The notes beneath the pieces are model-generated. The model was not told the DNA's origin and made no database searches. It saw nothing but the letters and a program-made list of their open reading frames with translations. From NCBI GenBank assembly GCA_009763385.1, contig CM019823.1, positions 91,337,104-91,401,103 of the forward strand: DNA of 64,000 nucleotides, read 5' to 3'. The first letter of the stretch is position 1. Each line of letters begins with the position of its first letter. The stretch comes from Coix lacryma-jobi var. lacryma-jobi. Lineage: Eukaryota; Streptophyta; Magnoliopsida; Poales; Poaceae. The translations under genes were made by a program, and so were the position numbers. Shown here piece after piece: positions 10,339 to 22,708 of the stretch.

Positions 10339-12726
10339 ATGTCCGGAGGTGATGGACCACCTCCCATGTTTGAGGGTGACGACTTTCCATATTGGAAAAT
10401 CCGTATGGAGTCGTACCTAGAAGCGGTTGATGTGAAATGCCGTGATGCCGCCATAACCGGCTTTGCCAAGCCCAAGGAAGGCACAAGCCTCACTCCTAAT
10501 GAGGAGGAAAATGATAAATGGAATGCAAAGGCCAAAAACATTCTTTTTAGAGGCATTTGCAAAGATGTGTTCAACCGTGTTCGGAACCACAAAAATGCCC
10601 ATGATCTATGGGAAAACATTTGTGCGCTCCATGAGGGAACCAAGAGTGAGCGTGAGGAACGCTATCATTTAGTTATGCAAAAACTTCACTCTTTTGATAT
10701 GCATGCTAATGAAAGTGCAAATGAAATGTACTCACGGTTGAATGTTCTTGTAGAAGAGCTAAATGGACTTGGCCTCACGCAAATGCAACCATCCGATGTT
10801 GTGAGGAAGATTCTTTGTGTCCTTCCAATTGAGAAGTATGGACACATCGTGACGGTGCTACATCAAGGTGATCTTTCCACCGCTACACCAACTCAAATCT
10901 TGGGAAAGATCAATGCGCATGAGATGTACATGCACATCACACCAAGTGGTGGCTCCTCCACCGACAAGAAGAAGGACTTGGCCTTCAAAGCTAGCCATGA
11001 CAAGAAGGGCAAGTCCAAGGCTATTGTGGTGCATCATGAGAGCACAAGTGATGAAGAAGATGACTCCAACATTGCTCTCATGGTGAGAAGGACCACCAAG
11101 ATGTTGAAGAAGCTTCACAAGAATGGAGTCAACTTTGACTCAAGAAAGAAGAAGTTCTTCACAAGTAGCAAGAGGAGGCCAATCTCCGAAATGGATTGCT
11201 ACAATTGTGGTGAGCTTGGCCATCTTGCTCATCAATGCACCAAGCCCAAGAAAGAAAGCTACAAGAACAAGAACAAGGGCAAGAAGTATGACTCATCAAG
11301 TGAAGATGAGAAGAAGGATGAAAAGCCCTACTACAAGAAGGATGGCAAGAAGAAGAAGCAATACCACAAGAAAGGTGGAAAGGCTTACATTGTTGGTGAT
11401 TGGCTCACCGACATTGATTCCTCCGGTGGCTCATCAAATGAAGATAGTGATGATGAGAAGGAGAGGGTGGCCGCTTTAGTCATTGGATCCTCTACACCAC
11501 CACCACCACCGTCGCCATCATCACCTACACACCTATGCCTTATGGCCAAGGGTGACCGGAAGGTACAAAACGATGATGACTCTAGTGATAGTGATGGTGA
11601 ATTTGAGGCTCCCACTTATGATGAACTTGTCAAATTGCTAAATGACTACTCTAAAATCATAAGAAAGACTAGAGCTAAGAATGAGAAGCTTGTTGATGAA
11701 AATGAATCTCTTGTTGAAAAATGTGATCATGCTATTCATGCTAGTGATGAACTAAAAGATGAACTTGCAACTATGTCATCCACTATCAAGGAGCTCAAGT
11801 CCTCTAACAAGGAGCTCATAGCTAAAAATGAAAAACTTGATAAGATGCATAGTGACTTTACCACTAGTTATGCTTTGCTAAAGAACAATACACTCAAGTG
11901 AAAGTTGATTATGATGCTCTCACCATTTCTTATGATATGCTTTCACATGAGACACATGATGCTCCTAACCTTGTTGTTAAGTGTGACATAGCAACATCTT
12001 GTGAGGACTTGGTTAGTGAGCATGATGAGCAAAGAGCTAGTGGCAAAGGCAAGAGTGTGGTTGTGGCCGATCACTATGATGATTACATCAAGATCAAGAA
12101 TGAGAATGCAAAGCTCAAAGTTGATCTAGAGAAGCTTGCAACCACAAAGCAAGTCATTGTTGAGACCCAGATGATGAGTATAGCATGACACTTGAGCTTG
12201 ACATGCTAAAAGAAGAGAACAAGAGATTGAAGATGGAGAGAGATTACAAGATGACACCATCTCAATTAGAGCTCCAACAAGAGAATGACAAGCTCAAGAA
12301 AAAAAGAACACCTCACCACCGGATTGAGGAACTTCACAAAGGGCCAATGTCTTCAAAGTGAGCTTCTCATGAACACCGTCATGAAGACAAATAGAAATGG
12401 CATTGGCTTTCTTGAAGAGAAGATGAAGCAACGCAAAGCATCACTAAGCCAAAGAAGAAGAAGATTGGAAGATGCTATGAGTGTGGAAAGGAAGGTCACT
12501 TTGCTCATGATTGTGAAGAGCCAAAGCCCACACCCTTGCCCAAGCATGCTAGGCCCTTTGCTTTCAATGCTCACTACATGCTTAGACAAGATTCTAGTGG
12601 CAAAGTGAAAGTCATGTTTATGGGGCCACCTAACAAGAGTAGACCAAAGCAAATTGGGTTGCCAAGTCACTAGTTGAGAAGGTTAAGGGACCGCAACAAG
12701 TTTGGGTCCCAAAAGCTCAAGCTTGA
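10339..12726 (+). pseudogene. Sirevirus Gag (frame-broken)
   Basis: Gag forms the virus-like particle and packages the RNA. The first 520 codons are open (10339-11901). They hold the N-terminal domain with FPYWKIRMESYLEA at the start, then a basic linker, then a CCHC zinc knuckle CYNCGELGHLAHQC at about residue 290-305, then acidic Ser/Asp-rich and coiled-coil segments. A missing base near 11880 breaks the frame (the minus-strand copy has an extra C there). The coiled coil continues at 11898-12175, with another missing base near 12170. A second knuckle (CYECGKEGHFAHDC in shifted frame) is at about 12473-12515. The frame ends with TGA at 12724-12726, a stop also present in the copy at 37390-37392. 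A long coiled coil plus two knuckles is typical of sireviruses. Confidence 0.9.
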
Positions 12727-12741
12727 TTTTTGTGTGTGTAG

Positions 12742-15700
12742 GTGAACTACAAGACCGGTGGATCTCATTGGGTGATTGATAGTGGTTGCACACAAATATG
12801 ACCGGTGATCCCCGGATGTTCACCTCACTAGAAGAGAATGTCAATGACCAAGAAAAGATTACATTTGGTGACAACTCAAAGGGCAATGTCAAGGGATTGG
12901 GCAAAGTGGCTATATCAAATGATCATACCATCTCCAATGTGCTACTAGTTGCATCATTGAGCTTCAACTTGCTATCCGTTGGGCAACTATGTGATCTTGG
13001 CTTTCAATGCTTGTTCACCGACAAGGAAGTGGTTGTGACCAAGAAAGATGATACACAAGTGATATTCAAAGGCTTTAGATACAACAATCTCTATCTAGTA
13101 GATTTCACCTCCGAAGATGCCAACTTGAAGACATGCTTGTTCACTAAGCAATCACTTGGTTGGCTATGGCATAGAAGATTAGCACATGTTGGAATGAACA
13201 CTCTCAACAAGCTATTGAAGAAGGATTTGGTTAGGGGCTTGAAGGATGTCAAATTTGAGAAGGACAAATTGTGTAGTGCATGTCAAGCCGGCAAGCAAGT
13301 TGCAAATACACATCCAACCAAAGCCTTTGTGTCAACATCAAGAGAGTTAGAGCTACTTCACATGGATCTATTTGGACCAACAACATATGCTAGCTTGGGT
13401 GGAAATCTCTATTGTCTAGTGATTGTTGATGACTACTCTAGATACACTTGGGTATTCTTTCTTCATGACAAATCCGAAGCAACTCCTTCATTCAAGAAGT
13501 TTGCCAAGAGAGCCCAAAATGAGTTTGACTTGAAGATCAAGAAGATAAGAAGTGACAATGGAAGAGAGTTCGACAACACCCACATTGAGCAATATTGTGA
13601 TGAAGTTGGGATCAAGCATGAAGTCTCCGCAACCTACACACCACAACAAAATGGGGTAGTTGAGAGGAAGAACCGAACACTAATCACCCTAGCAAGGACT
13701 ATGTTAGATGAGTACACTACACCGGAAAGATTTTGGGCGGAAGCAATCAACACCGCTTGCTATGCATCAAACCGGTTGTTCCCCCATCGTCTCCTTGGCA
13801 AGACCCCCTATGAGCTACTCAACAACAAGAAGCCGGATGTATCCTTCTTTAGAGTGTTTGGGTGCAAATGCTACATCTACAAGAAGCGCCAACACCTAGG
13901 GAAGTTTCAACGCCGATGTGATATTGGTTTTCTTGTTGGTTACTCATTGAAGTCCAAAGCATATCGAGTATTCAACCATGCCACCGGGATGGTAGAAGAA
14001 ACATATGATGTGGAATTCCTCGATGAATATAATGGCTCTCAAGGAGAGCATGGAAATCTTGATGATGTAGGTGATGAACCATTGAGGGAAGCCATGAAGA
14101 ACAACATGCCGGTGGAGCTATCAAGCCTAAAGATGATGATGATGATGTGCAGTCATTGACAAGCCATCTCATCCAAATGTACCACTTGATGATGACAAAG
14201 ATGGAAGGGATCCAAATGAAGATACTCATGTCTCCCATGATCAAATGGTGGTACAAGCTCAAGATGTTAGTGCTCCACAAGCGGCCCCTCAAGTGGTTGA
14301 TCAAAGGACTACTCCCTACTACAAGCTCATCCTCAAGATCTCATCATAGGGAGTCCTACAAGGGGTGTAATAGACTCGATCTCAAAAACTTGCTTTATTT
14401 ATTGAACATCACTCTTTGTGTCTCTTGTTGAGCCCACCATTGTAGATGAAGCTCTAGGTGATCCGGATTGGGTGAATGCTATGCATGAAGAATTGAACAA
14501 CTTCACCCGCAATCAAGTTTGGACACTTGAAGAGCGACCTAAAGGCGCAAGAGTCATTGGAACAAAATGGGTTGTTTAGAAACAAGCAAGATGATCAATG
14601 CAAGGTTGTTAGAAACAAGGCAAGGCTAGTGGCAAAGGGGTTCTCTCAAGTTGAAGGTTGGTTTGGGGAGAGACCTTTGCACCGGTTGCAAAGACTGAAG
14701 CCATCCGTATCCTCCTTGCATAGCATCACATCATGACATTAAACTATATCAAATGGATGTGAAAAGTGCATTTTAAATGGCTTTATAAATGAACTAGTCT
14801 ATGTTGATCAACCTCCCGGGTTGAAGACCCTAGATATCCTAATCATGTTTATAGGTTGTCCAAGGCGCTATATGGGCTCAAGCAAGCCCCAAGAGCATGG
14901 TACGAGCGCCTCCGGGACTTCCTCATTGAGAAGGGCTTCACATTGGGATGGTCGACACCACACTATTCACCAAGAAGCTTGATGGAGAGATCTTCATTTG
15001 TCAAGTCTACGTTGATGATATCATCTTCGGGTCAACTAATGAAGCATATTGCAAGGAATTTGGTGACTTATGTCGAAGGAGTTCGAAATGTCCATGATGG
15101 AGAGCTCACATTCTTCCTAGGCTTCAAGTCAAGCAATTGAAGGAGGGGACTTTCATATCTCAAGAGAAGTATACAAAAGACCTCCTCAAGCGCTTCAACA
15201 TGGATGATTGCAAGCCTATCAAGACTCCAATGCCAACAAATGGACATCTCGACCTAGATGTGGGAGGTAACACGGTTGACCAAACTCTCTACCGCTCTAT
15301 GATTGGTAGTTGTTATATTTGACCGCATCTAGGCCCGACATCATGTTTAGTGTGTGCATGTGTGCTCGGTTTCAAGCCGACCCTGGGAATCACATCTTGT
15401 AGCGGTGAAAAGAATCCTTAGATACCTAAAGCACACTCCAAGCTTTGGCATTTGGGTATCCCAAAGGAGCTAACTTCCAATCGTTGGGTATTCCGATTCG
15501 GATTACGCGGGTTGCAAAGTAGATAGAAAAAGCACATCGGAGGGTGCCATTTGCTTGGGAGATCACTAGTGTCATGGAGTTCAAAGAAGCAAAATAGTGG
15601 GCCTTGTCCACCGCCGAGGCGGAATACATAGCCGCGGGTGCTTGTTGTGCACAAATCCTTTACATGAAGCAAACCCTTTTAGACTATGGTGTAGTTCTAG

Positions 15701-15930
15701 AAAGGGTACCTTTGTTGTGTGACAATGAGAGCGCGGGTAAGCTTGCTAAAAACCAGTTCAACACTCTCGCACAAAGCACATAGATATTCGCCATCACTTT
15801 CTTAGAGATCATGTTTCAAAGAAAGATATATCCTTAGAGGGAGTTAGAACCGAAGATCAATTGGCGGATATCTTCACAAAACCCCTAGATGAGACACCCT
15901 TTGTAGATTTGCGATGAGCTTAATGTGCTT
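12742..15930 (+). pseudogene. Sirevirus Pol: protease, integrase, RT, RNase H (multiple frameshifts)
   Basis: The protease begins at VIDSGCT (about 12772), with a one-base deletion right after it (near 12797) relative to the copy at 37309. The open frame 12786-14159 carries the integrase: HHCC zinc motif (HRRLAHVG...CSACQAGK), then the DDE residues in HMDLFGP, RSDNGREF and NGVVERKNR, then KTPYELL. RT motifs follow in several frames: SKALYGLKQAPRAWY (from 14856) and YVDDIIFG near 15010. RNase H pieces (STAEAEY near 15610, TKHIDIRHH near 15775, LADIFTKPLD near 15865) end about 15900. At least six frame breaks lie after 14150. The pol frame is separated from gag by the gag TGA and a TAG. Confidence 0.9.
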
Positions 15931-17563
15931 GATCTAAGTACTTCGTCAGAAGGTGAAAGGGGGTTGTCTTTGCATTGCATTGTACCATATGCCATGTCTA
16001 AATTCGCTATGCATATAGGCTTGTCAGACGTGGTTAAGATAACCGCCTAAAAAAGCGTGTGAAGAAGCTTACCATGAGCAAAACTTGACAAGCAACCCAG
16101 TTCAAATCTCGTATTGCATTGCATATGCATGTTTGTTGCTTTGTCGTTTCTTTTCGGTTATGTTTTGAGCAACCGCTGTGTTCGTCCACCGCTAGGGGGA
16201 GCATTTGAGGCTCCAATTGGTTAATTCCCCTAGTTTTGGTGGCCACTGTTGTCTCCTCGGGTTTATTGCCTATTTATCTAGAAAACTAACTTAGCCTATT
16301 GCAACATATTTGAAAAATTTGAGGGTTTGAGAGAGGTCACTCCTCTAAGTTCCAACTAGTGTTTATTTGCATCTTCTTTGAGTTGGAACTTGGTGGGAGA
16401 AGTCGGCGTGAAAAATCGAGTCAAAACAGGGTTTTCCTGTGACCGGACGCTTCGACCGGACGCTCCCGCGTGCGTCCGATCAGTGCAAATCACGCGCAGA
16501 TGAACAGTACCTACAGCGCGTCCGGTCACAAGTATTTGCGTGAGTCCGGTCGTCTGCTGCCGTTTGATCGGACGCTTCGTGCGTCCGGTCGCGTACGACA
16601 GGACGCGTCCGATCGCTGAAATCAAGTTTCGGGAACTCTCTGTTCGTGAGACCGGACGCTCGGGTCCTGTGCGTCCGGTCACACCACCGTGAGTCCGGTC
16701 GCAACTTAACTTGCGCAATAACTTCCTCCGGCTGACTCATGGGCCCCTCCTCACTCGTCTCTTTCTTCGACCGCGCCCGAGCCGTGCCCTTTCTTCCGCG
16801 CCGCCGTGACCCTCCTCGGCCGCCCGCACCGCCGTGCCCGTGCCCCGTGCCCGCACCCTCCGCCGTGCACCCCCCCCACCACCACGCCTGCGCCGCCGTG
16901 CCCATCTTGGCCGCTCGCATTGCCGTGCCCGTGCTCGCACCCCTCCGCCGCGCCTTCGCCTACCCGTCGGCGTTCACCCTGCCGGATCCGTCCCTCGCCG
17001 GCGCTCGGCTTCACGTCGATCGTACCTCTCGTCCGGCGAGCACCTCCTCGGCCAGCAGCACACCCTCCCCGTAAGCTCCCCACACCAACCGTGCCTGCAA
17101 CGTGTTCGTGAAAATGCCCCACCCAACTTTCCTCTCAATAACCACGTTTCACCTTAATTCTCGCGCAGATCCTTCGGCGAGAGGTTGTGGTGCCCGCACG
17201 TGTCGGTCTTCCCTTTGCTTGTCCGTTCGTCGCGTCGTGTCAGGTAGCAAAGCCATGCCTCATATCTCTCTTCCTTTTGCTTTGCTTCCGATAGGCTTCT
17301 TTTCTCTAGATTATATGCTTATATATATCCCCACCTATCTATTGCAGCGAGTCGGGACCGTTTCAGTGAGCCGTGTGGCGAGTGACAGCAAAATCCGGGG
17401 CCAAGCTCGCGGATATGGAATGAGGCCAAGCCTCTGAGGTTCAGTCTAGTTTCTCTTGTCAGTGGCAGTGATCCTCAGTGGCAGTTGGTCTCCTCAGTGG
17501 CCGTGTTTTCTGTTGCCGAGTTTCTCAGTTACTCTCAGTGCCAGTTGTTCTGTTCTTGTAGCG
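15931..17563 (+). other. Spacer between pol and extra ORF: LTR-type palindromes and a GC-rich block
   Basis: No supported gene. At 16440-16695 there are several CCGGACGC/GCGTCCGG half-palindromes, the same vocabulary as the LTR. From 16740 to 17080 the sequence is extremely GC-rich and C-biased, and the overlapping ORFs there are composition artefacts. Possible splice signals exist (CCCCGTAAGC at about 17067 and TATTGCAG at about 17347), so the extra ORF may be expressed from a spliced transcript with a leader here. That is inference. CTCAGTGGC repeats lie at 17455-17550. Confidence 0.5.
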
Positions 17564-20153
17564 ATGGCTCGCTGCAAGAACGTCGGCGGCGGTCCCGGGG
17601 CAGACCCTCCTCCTCCTCGTCCTCCTTCTGGTGACAAGGGGAAGAGGCCGCAGAAGATGGTGTCCAAGAAGCGCAAGCGCCTCGATCGGGATTCAGAGAT
17701 CGCGCTTGCAGCCGCTCGAGCAGCCGAGAGAGCCGAGCAGGGGGGTCGACAGGTGGTCTCCGGATTCTCGACCAGTCTACAGAGCCGGCCCGTCAGGGCA
17801 GGGGTCAGCAGACCGGTTCGTGCATTCACGACTTTCTCACAGAGCAGCAGGTACAGGCCTTGCTTCGGACTGAGGGCGTCGTCGTCCGGATTCAGGATCA
17901 CGAGTACTATCTCGACGACCCAGCTGAGCTTCTCCCTCCAGACTTCCAGTTCCCGTCCGAGGCCGCTTCAGCTCTCGCAGCGGCTACAACCAGTGGTTCA
18001 GCTCCAGAGCCCAGCTCAGCTACAGAGACCCAGGCAGAGGGTCAGACAGAGGAGCAGCCAGCTCAGCAGCCACTCCGCAGGTCCACCCGCTCTCGCACTC
18101 AGGTGTCTCCTCGACCTGAGGGGCAGAGTGGGGTGGACGACCCCCTCCGAGGCCACAGGGACCCCCACCTGTGGAGCACTTGGACCTGCGGGCGGCGACG
18201 GCACGTCAGGTACAGGCTCTACGTCTGATTCCGTACGAGGAGTTGTTCCCAGCTGCCCGGCACCCTCAGGCCGCCGAGGGATTCTACACAGTTCTTCAGG
18301 AGGATTTTTACAGAGCCTATGTCAACAGCGGCGTCCACATCCGTGCTCACAGAGTTTGCCCGCTGGAGATGATAGTTGCAGTTGCTGGTGAGGCCATCCG
18401 ACCGATGCTTTCATACCTACCTGGTTGGCAGATCTACTTGGTCGGGGTGGCCTGTACATCGAGGACTGGGTTGCGACAGTTTTACGCGTCCCTGTGGATC
18501 TCCCGGATCACCGGTTCCTCCACTTCGCTCTCAGGGGGAGGTCCTATAGGCTCTACAGCTCACGTGCCAGAGAGTACCTCGGTCTGACAGCGTATCCGAC
18601 TAGAGTGCACACCGTTTGCTATGGAGAGACCGAGCCACCCAGGCGACCTCACGCAGGAGAGATTCCACCAGCGGACTTGGTTCGTGCCTGCTTCCGGGAG
18701 CCGTTCGGCGAGGGGTCCAGCCGGCGTCCTCGTGACTTGACGCCGACGGCCCGTCTCGTGAACGAGGTCATGAGGCGCACTCTTCTTCCCTGGACAGGTA
18801 CAGAGAGGGGCTGACACGTATACATCTGGCTAATTCACCACCTGGTTTCACAGCTCGAGTTCGACATTGGGATGTCATTCTTTCTGAGATGGAGGACACA
18901 TTGTCCGAGGGCTTCAAGGGTCACCGCCAGCTTCCCTATGCTCACATCATCTGTTACTTCTTGAGGTGGCTTATTCCGGGTTTGCTTCCAGAGCTTCTCC
19001 AGTCTCCGACGGAGTTCCCCGTGTACGACACTCGCCAGATTGCCGGGGACCGTCCAGGCACTCGTCCGAGAGGTCAGCGCCAGAGGCCGGTTGTCACCGA
19101 GACAGAGGCACAGCAGGACGAGACTGTCAGTCAGTTGGCAGAGGCTGAGCTTGCAGCACTAGAGGCAGAGGGAGAGGACCCTGACGATGAGTTCCGTCTG
19201 ACAGCACCGACGACGACTACGCTCCTCTTCCGAGGATGCGTTCACAGGGAGCTCACGACTCCGAGGCCTCCTCCTCGCGTATGGCCGGCTCCGATCCAGC
19301 TCTTCTGGCTATACTTTCTCGGATGGAGCAGCAGCAGTCCCGTCTCTCTGAGGAGGTTTAGCGTCAGGCTGAGGAGCAGCGCCGACAGGCACAGGAGCAG
19401 GCTCGACTGGCAGAGGCACAGGCAGTGGCAGCAACTCAGGCACAGGAGCGCCAGGACGCTCTCCAGCGGCAGATGATTCAGCTCCAGACTCAGACTCTTG
19501 CCTTCATGGAGAGGATGGCGGCTCTTCCACAGTTACCTCAGCCGTCGCAGTTTCAGCTGCAGCAGCCAGGACCGTCGACCTCTTACTTCATGTCAGTGCC
19601 TCCGTCGACGGTCTCGCCCTTCCCTCAGTACCCGCAGTGGTTTACCTCACCTCAGCCAGGGCAGCTGCCAGGGTTCACACCGCTCCGGTCAGGCTTCACT
19701 CCTACTCAGACGGAGTCGGTCCTAGTGACACCGAGGAGCCTGGAAGCCTCTTTCAGCGAGCTCACCGGCCTGCCTACACCGCCCGAGTTTCAGTTGCCGG
19801 TGACCTCAGCTCCAGCTCCTGCTCCAGCTACTGGTACCACAGAGACACTACCTTCCTCAGTAGCGTCGTCCGAGCCGCCGACCTTTCAAAGTCAGACTCT
19901 TCCTGTCAGCTCAGCTCCTGAGACTTCATTGACAGTGTCAGTGGTCGCGACTGAGACCGTGGACCCTCTTCCAGAGGCCGCTCCAGAGACAGTTGAGCAG
20001 ACCCAGACTGCTTCTCCTTCACGTCCAGTGTCAGAGGGTCAGTCAGCTCACAGTACGTCGTCCGACGAGGAGACCTACCTGGCTCAGTTCGAGACTCTTC
20101 GGCGCACCTCGTCGCCCGGCTTGTCTGCTCCACTCCCGCCTTCCGACCCTTAG
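17564..20153 (+). pseudogene. Sirevirus extra ORF ('env-like' by position), frame-broken
   Basis: About 860 codons in several frames. A basic, Pro-rich N-terminus (MARCKNVGGGPGADPPPPRP) is followed by a conserved globular region: EDFYRAYVNSGV near 18300, YIEDWVATVLRVP near 18455, HFALRGRSYRLY near 18520, LPYAHIICYFLRWLIP near 18930. A Q/E-rich coiled coil (about 19330-19520) and a Pro/Ser/Thr/Gln-rich tail that is open from 19425 to the stop at 20151-20153 complete it. Frame changes occur near 17850, 18190, 18420, 18790-18880 and 19200-19330. I see neither a signal peptide nor a transmembrane segment, so 'env-like' is positional only. Family knowledge places such ORFs in some sireviruses; their function is not established. 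Confidence 0.78.
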
Positions 20154-20617
20154 GTTTTGGTCTTTGATGCCCAAGGGGAGAGAGCGTATGTTAGACGTAG
20201 GGGGAGCCTGTGAGAGGGTTTTGGTTCTTTTGTTTGATCTTGCATTCATATGCATACATGTTTATCTTTTGGCACCCGTACGATATGTGTATGTCTTTTG
20301 GTTGTGACATGTGTGTGCTACACTTGTTATATACTCATGTCACTCGTTTATGCTCAGTTGTGACATGTCATGCTTCACTCGTTATCTTATACATGTCACT
20401 TGCTTATGCTCATTTACTTTGCTTCCGCACTTATACTCCGATAAATGAGCTTGTTCATAAGTACTTGTGTTAATTCTTATATGTTGAGTACTTATGTGGA
20501 CTTGGTTCGTATAAGCATGCCTAACCCCTTTTGATCTTATTGTCACATGCTTATATAAAACAAGTTGTTGAAAACCTCACCTCTCTTTCAAACATACTTG
20601 AGGTTGTCATCAATCAC
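20154..20617 (+). other. 3' untranslated spacer of family B
   Basis: T-rich, non-coding. Short repeats of TTGTGACATGT...CACT(T/C)GTTAT occur at about 20300-20410. Confidence 0.55.
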
Positions 20618-20632
20618 CAAAAAGGGGGAGAT
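20618..20632 (+). other. Polypurine tract of family B sirevirus
   Basis: CCAAAAAGGGGGAGAT lies immediately before the TG of the 3' LTR and matches the family F tract. Confidence 0.88.
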
Positions 20633-22149
20633 TGTGAGCATCTAGGCCCCCAGTGGGTTTCGGTGATTGGATGACAACGGTAAATTACTATGACTAACGT
20701 GTGTTTTGCAGAAACAGTTGAGTTAGGTCATGGTAATGATGATCGTGAGGGCACTATGGTATTCATGCCCCCTTAGCGATGGAATTCGTTTGGTTTTCAA
20801 AGGATGGACGACGAAGACGGTGATAGGCTAGTGCTAAGTGTCATTTGATGTTGAAGGACACTTAGAGTAGCATAGGTCTTTGCTTTATCTTTGGCCGTAC
20901 TATAAAGAGGGGTTTGAATGAGTAGCTTGACCTAGGTGAGACTTTTGAGTTAGGTGTGGTGCACACTTGTTAACCAAAGCCCTAGGTAGCTTAGAAAGGT
21001 CCCTAAGATCATAAGGAAGAAAGTTCGTGAAGGGAGCGTCGCAAACCGAAGTCGTTTCGGACTTCAAAACGTGACCGGACGCTTCAACCCTAATGACCGG
21101 ACGGTGGGGCGTGCGTCCGGTCAGTTGGTTTGCTGAGGAGCAGGCTTGGCTGCGACCGGACGCTCTTCAGTATTCGACCGGACGCACCAGGAGGTGAGTC
21201 CGGTCGCATCCAGAGAGGTTCCAGAGAGGGAAATTGATGACCGGACGCGTCCGGTCAGTGGTGATCGGACACATGGGTGCGTCCGGTCACTGTATCGTAC
21301 TGGTGTCAGGGCTAACGTCACGTAGCCGTTAGACACTGACCGGACGCGTCCGGTCACCTCGACAGGTGCGTCCGGTCAGTGTGTAACTGGCTGGACTTAC
21401 CCCTTCGTGCATGTTTCGAGTTGGGGGGTATAAATATGCCTCCCCCTCATTCATGCTATCTCTCTTGCTCATTTGAAAGGTTGCCAAACACATTGTGATT
21501 CCAAGTGAGGCAAGACGCCTAGTGAGATTGAGAGATTTGATAATTGAGTGATCAAACACCTCATTAGTGAATAGAGAGTAGCAAGTGTGCATCCACTCAT
21601 CTCATTAGCCTTGCGTTGGTCAAGTGAGAGTTCTTGCTTGTTACTCTTGGTGATCGGCATCACCTAGACGGCTTGGTGGCGATCGGAGAGCTTGGTGATC
21701 ATCCGGAGGCATTGTGGATGACCCAAGCCAAGTTGTGACCGGTAGCGAGCGATCACCGGGCCGGAGTGGCGAAGAATCAGCTCGTAGTGAGCACTTGATC
21801 CTTGCGCGGATCAAGGGGGAGCGATACCCTTGCGCGGGTGCTCCAACGAGGACTAGGGGGTGTGCCGACACCTCGATACCTTGTAAAAAGATCGTCGTGT
21901 CATCTCTACTCTCTTCTCTACGCATTTACCTTTGAGCAATTCAATTCCGCATTTACTTGTTGTTGTTTCATAAGTTGAATTGCAATGCTAGAGTAGAAAT
22001 GGTTTAGCAATAGTTTTGTGCAATTGATTCTTGTCAAACACACTTCTAGGCACTAGGGGGTAATTGGGGCTTGATAGGTTTTATTATTGCAAGAAGTTTT
22101 AGAGAAGCCCAATTCACCCCCCCCCCTCTTGGGCATCTTGATCCTTTCA
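20633..22149 (+). repeat. 3' LTR of family B, shared with a second tandem copy
   Basis: TGTGAGCATCTAGG...GATCCTTTCA, about 1,517 bp, nearly identical to 8771-10285. A TATAAATA box lies at 21429-21436. It is followed not by genomic flank but by a PBS (TTGGTATCGGAGCC at about 22151) and another gag, so it also serves as the 5' LTR of the next copy. Confidence 0.93.
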
Positions 22150-22202
22150 ATTGGTATCGGAGCCTCGTGCTCTCGATTTAGGCTTAACCGCCTAGAGTTA
22201 AG

Positions 22203-22708
22203 ATGTCCGGAGGTGATGGACCACCTCCCATGTTTGAGGGTGACGACTTTCCATATTGGAAAATTCGTATGGAGTCGTACCTAGAAGCGGTTGATGTGAA
22301 ATGCCGTGATGCCGCCATAACCGGCTTTGCCAAGCCCAAGGAAGGCACAAGCCTCACTCCTAATGAGGAGGAAAATGATAAATGGAATGCAAAGGCCAAA
22401 AACATTCTTTTTAGAGGCATTTGCAAAGATGTGTTCAACCGTGTTCGGAACCACAAAAATGCCCATGATCTATGGGAAAACATTTGTGCACTCCATGAGG
22501 GACCAAGAGTGAGCGTGAGGAACGCTATCATTTAGTTATGCAAAAACTTCACTCTTTTGATATGCATGCTAATGAAAGTGCAAATGAAATGTACTCACGG
22601 TTGAATGTTCTTGTAGAAGAGCTAAATGGACTTGGCCTCACGCAAATGCAACCATCCGATGTTGTGAGGAAGATTCTTTGTGTCCTTCCAATTGAGAAGT
22701 ATGGACAC
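22203..22708 (+). pseudogene. Gag fragment of second tandem family B copy
   Basis: The first ~168 codons of the same Gag as 10339, nearly identical in sequence. A single A is missing near 22503 (GAGGGACC against GAGGGAACC at about 10635), which breaks the frame. The coding sequence stops abruptly at GACAC (22704-22708), where it passes into LTR sequence. Confidence 0.92.

Larger units (their letters stand above)
8771..22149 (+). mobile_element. Sirevirus (Ty1-copia) family B, structurally complete
   Basis: Order: 5' LTR 8771-10285, PBS 10287-10300, gag, pol (protease, integrase, RT, RNase H), extra ORF, polypurine tract 20618-20632, 3' LTR 20633-22149. Total about 13.4 kb. The protease-integrase-RT-RNase H order defines Ty1-copia. 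The long coiled-coil gag with two zinc knuckles, the extra ORF, and the PPT and LTR style define a sirevirus. The LTRs look highly similar with scattered substitutions and indels, implying a fairly recent insertion. It is not autonomous because gag, pol and the extra ORF all carry frame breaks. No target duplication flanks it, because the 3' LTR runs directly into a second gag copy. Confidence 0.92.

Noticed and set aside
16737..17157. ORFs in the C-rich spacer before the family B extra ORF
   Set aside because: They overlap in five frames and are Pro/Arg/Ala-rich; no conserved motif. Treated as a GC-rich spacer.
17564..20153. A retroviral envelope gene
   Set aside because: Only the position fits. 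I see no signal peptide, transmembrane anchor or fusion-peptide-like stretch. It is described as an extra ORF of unknown role.
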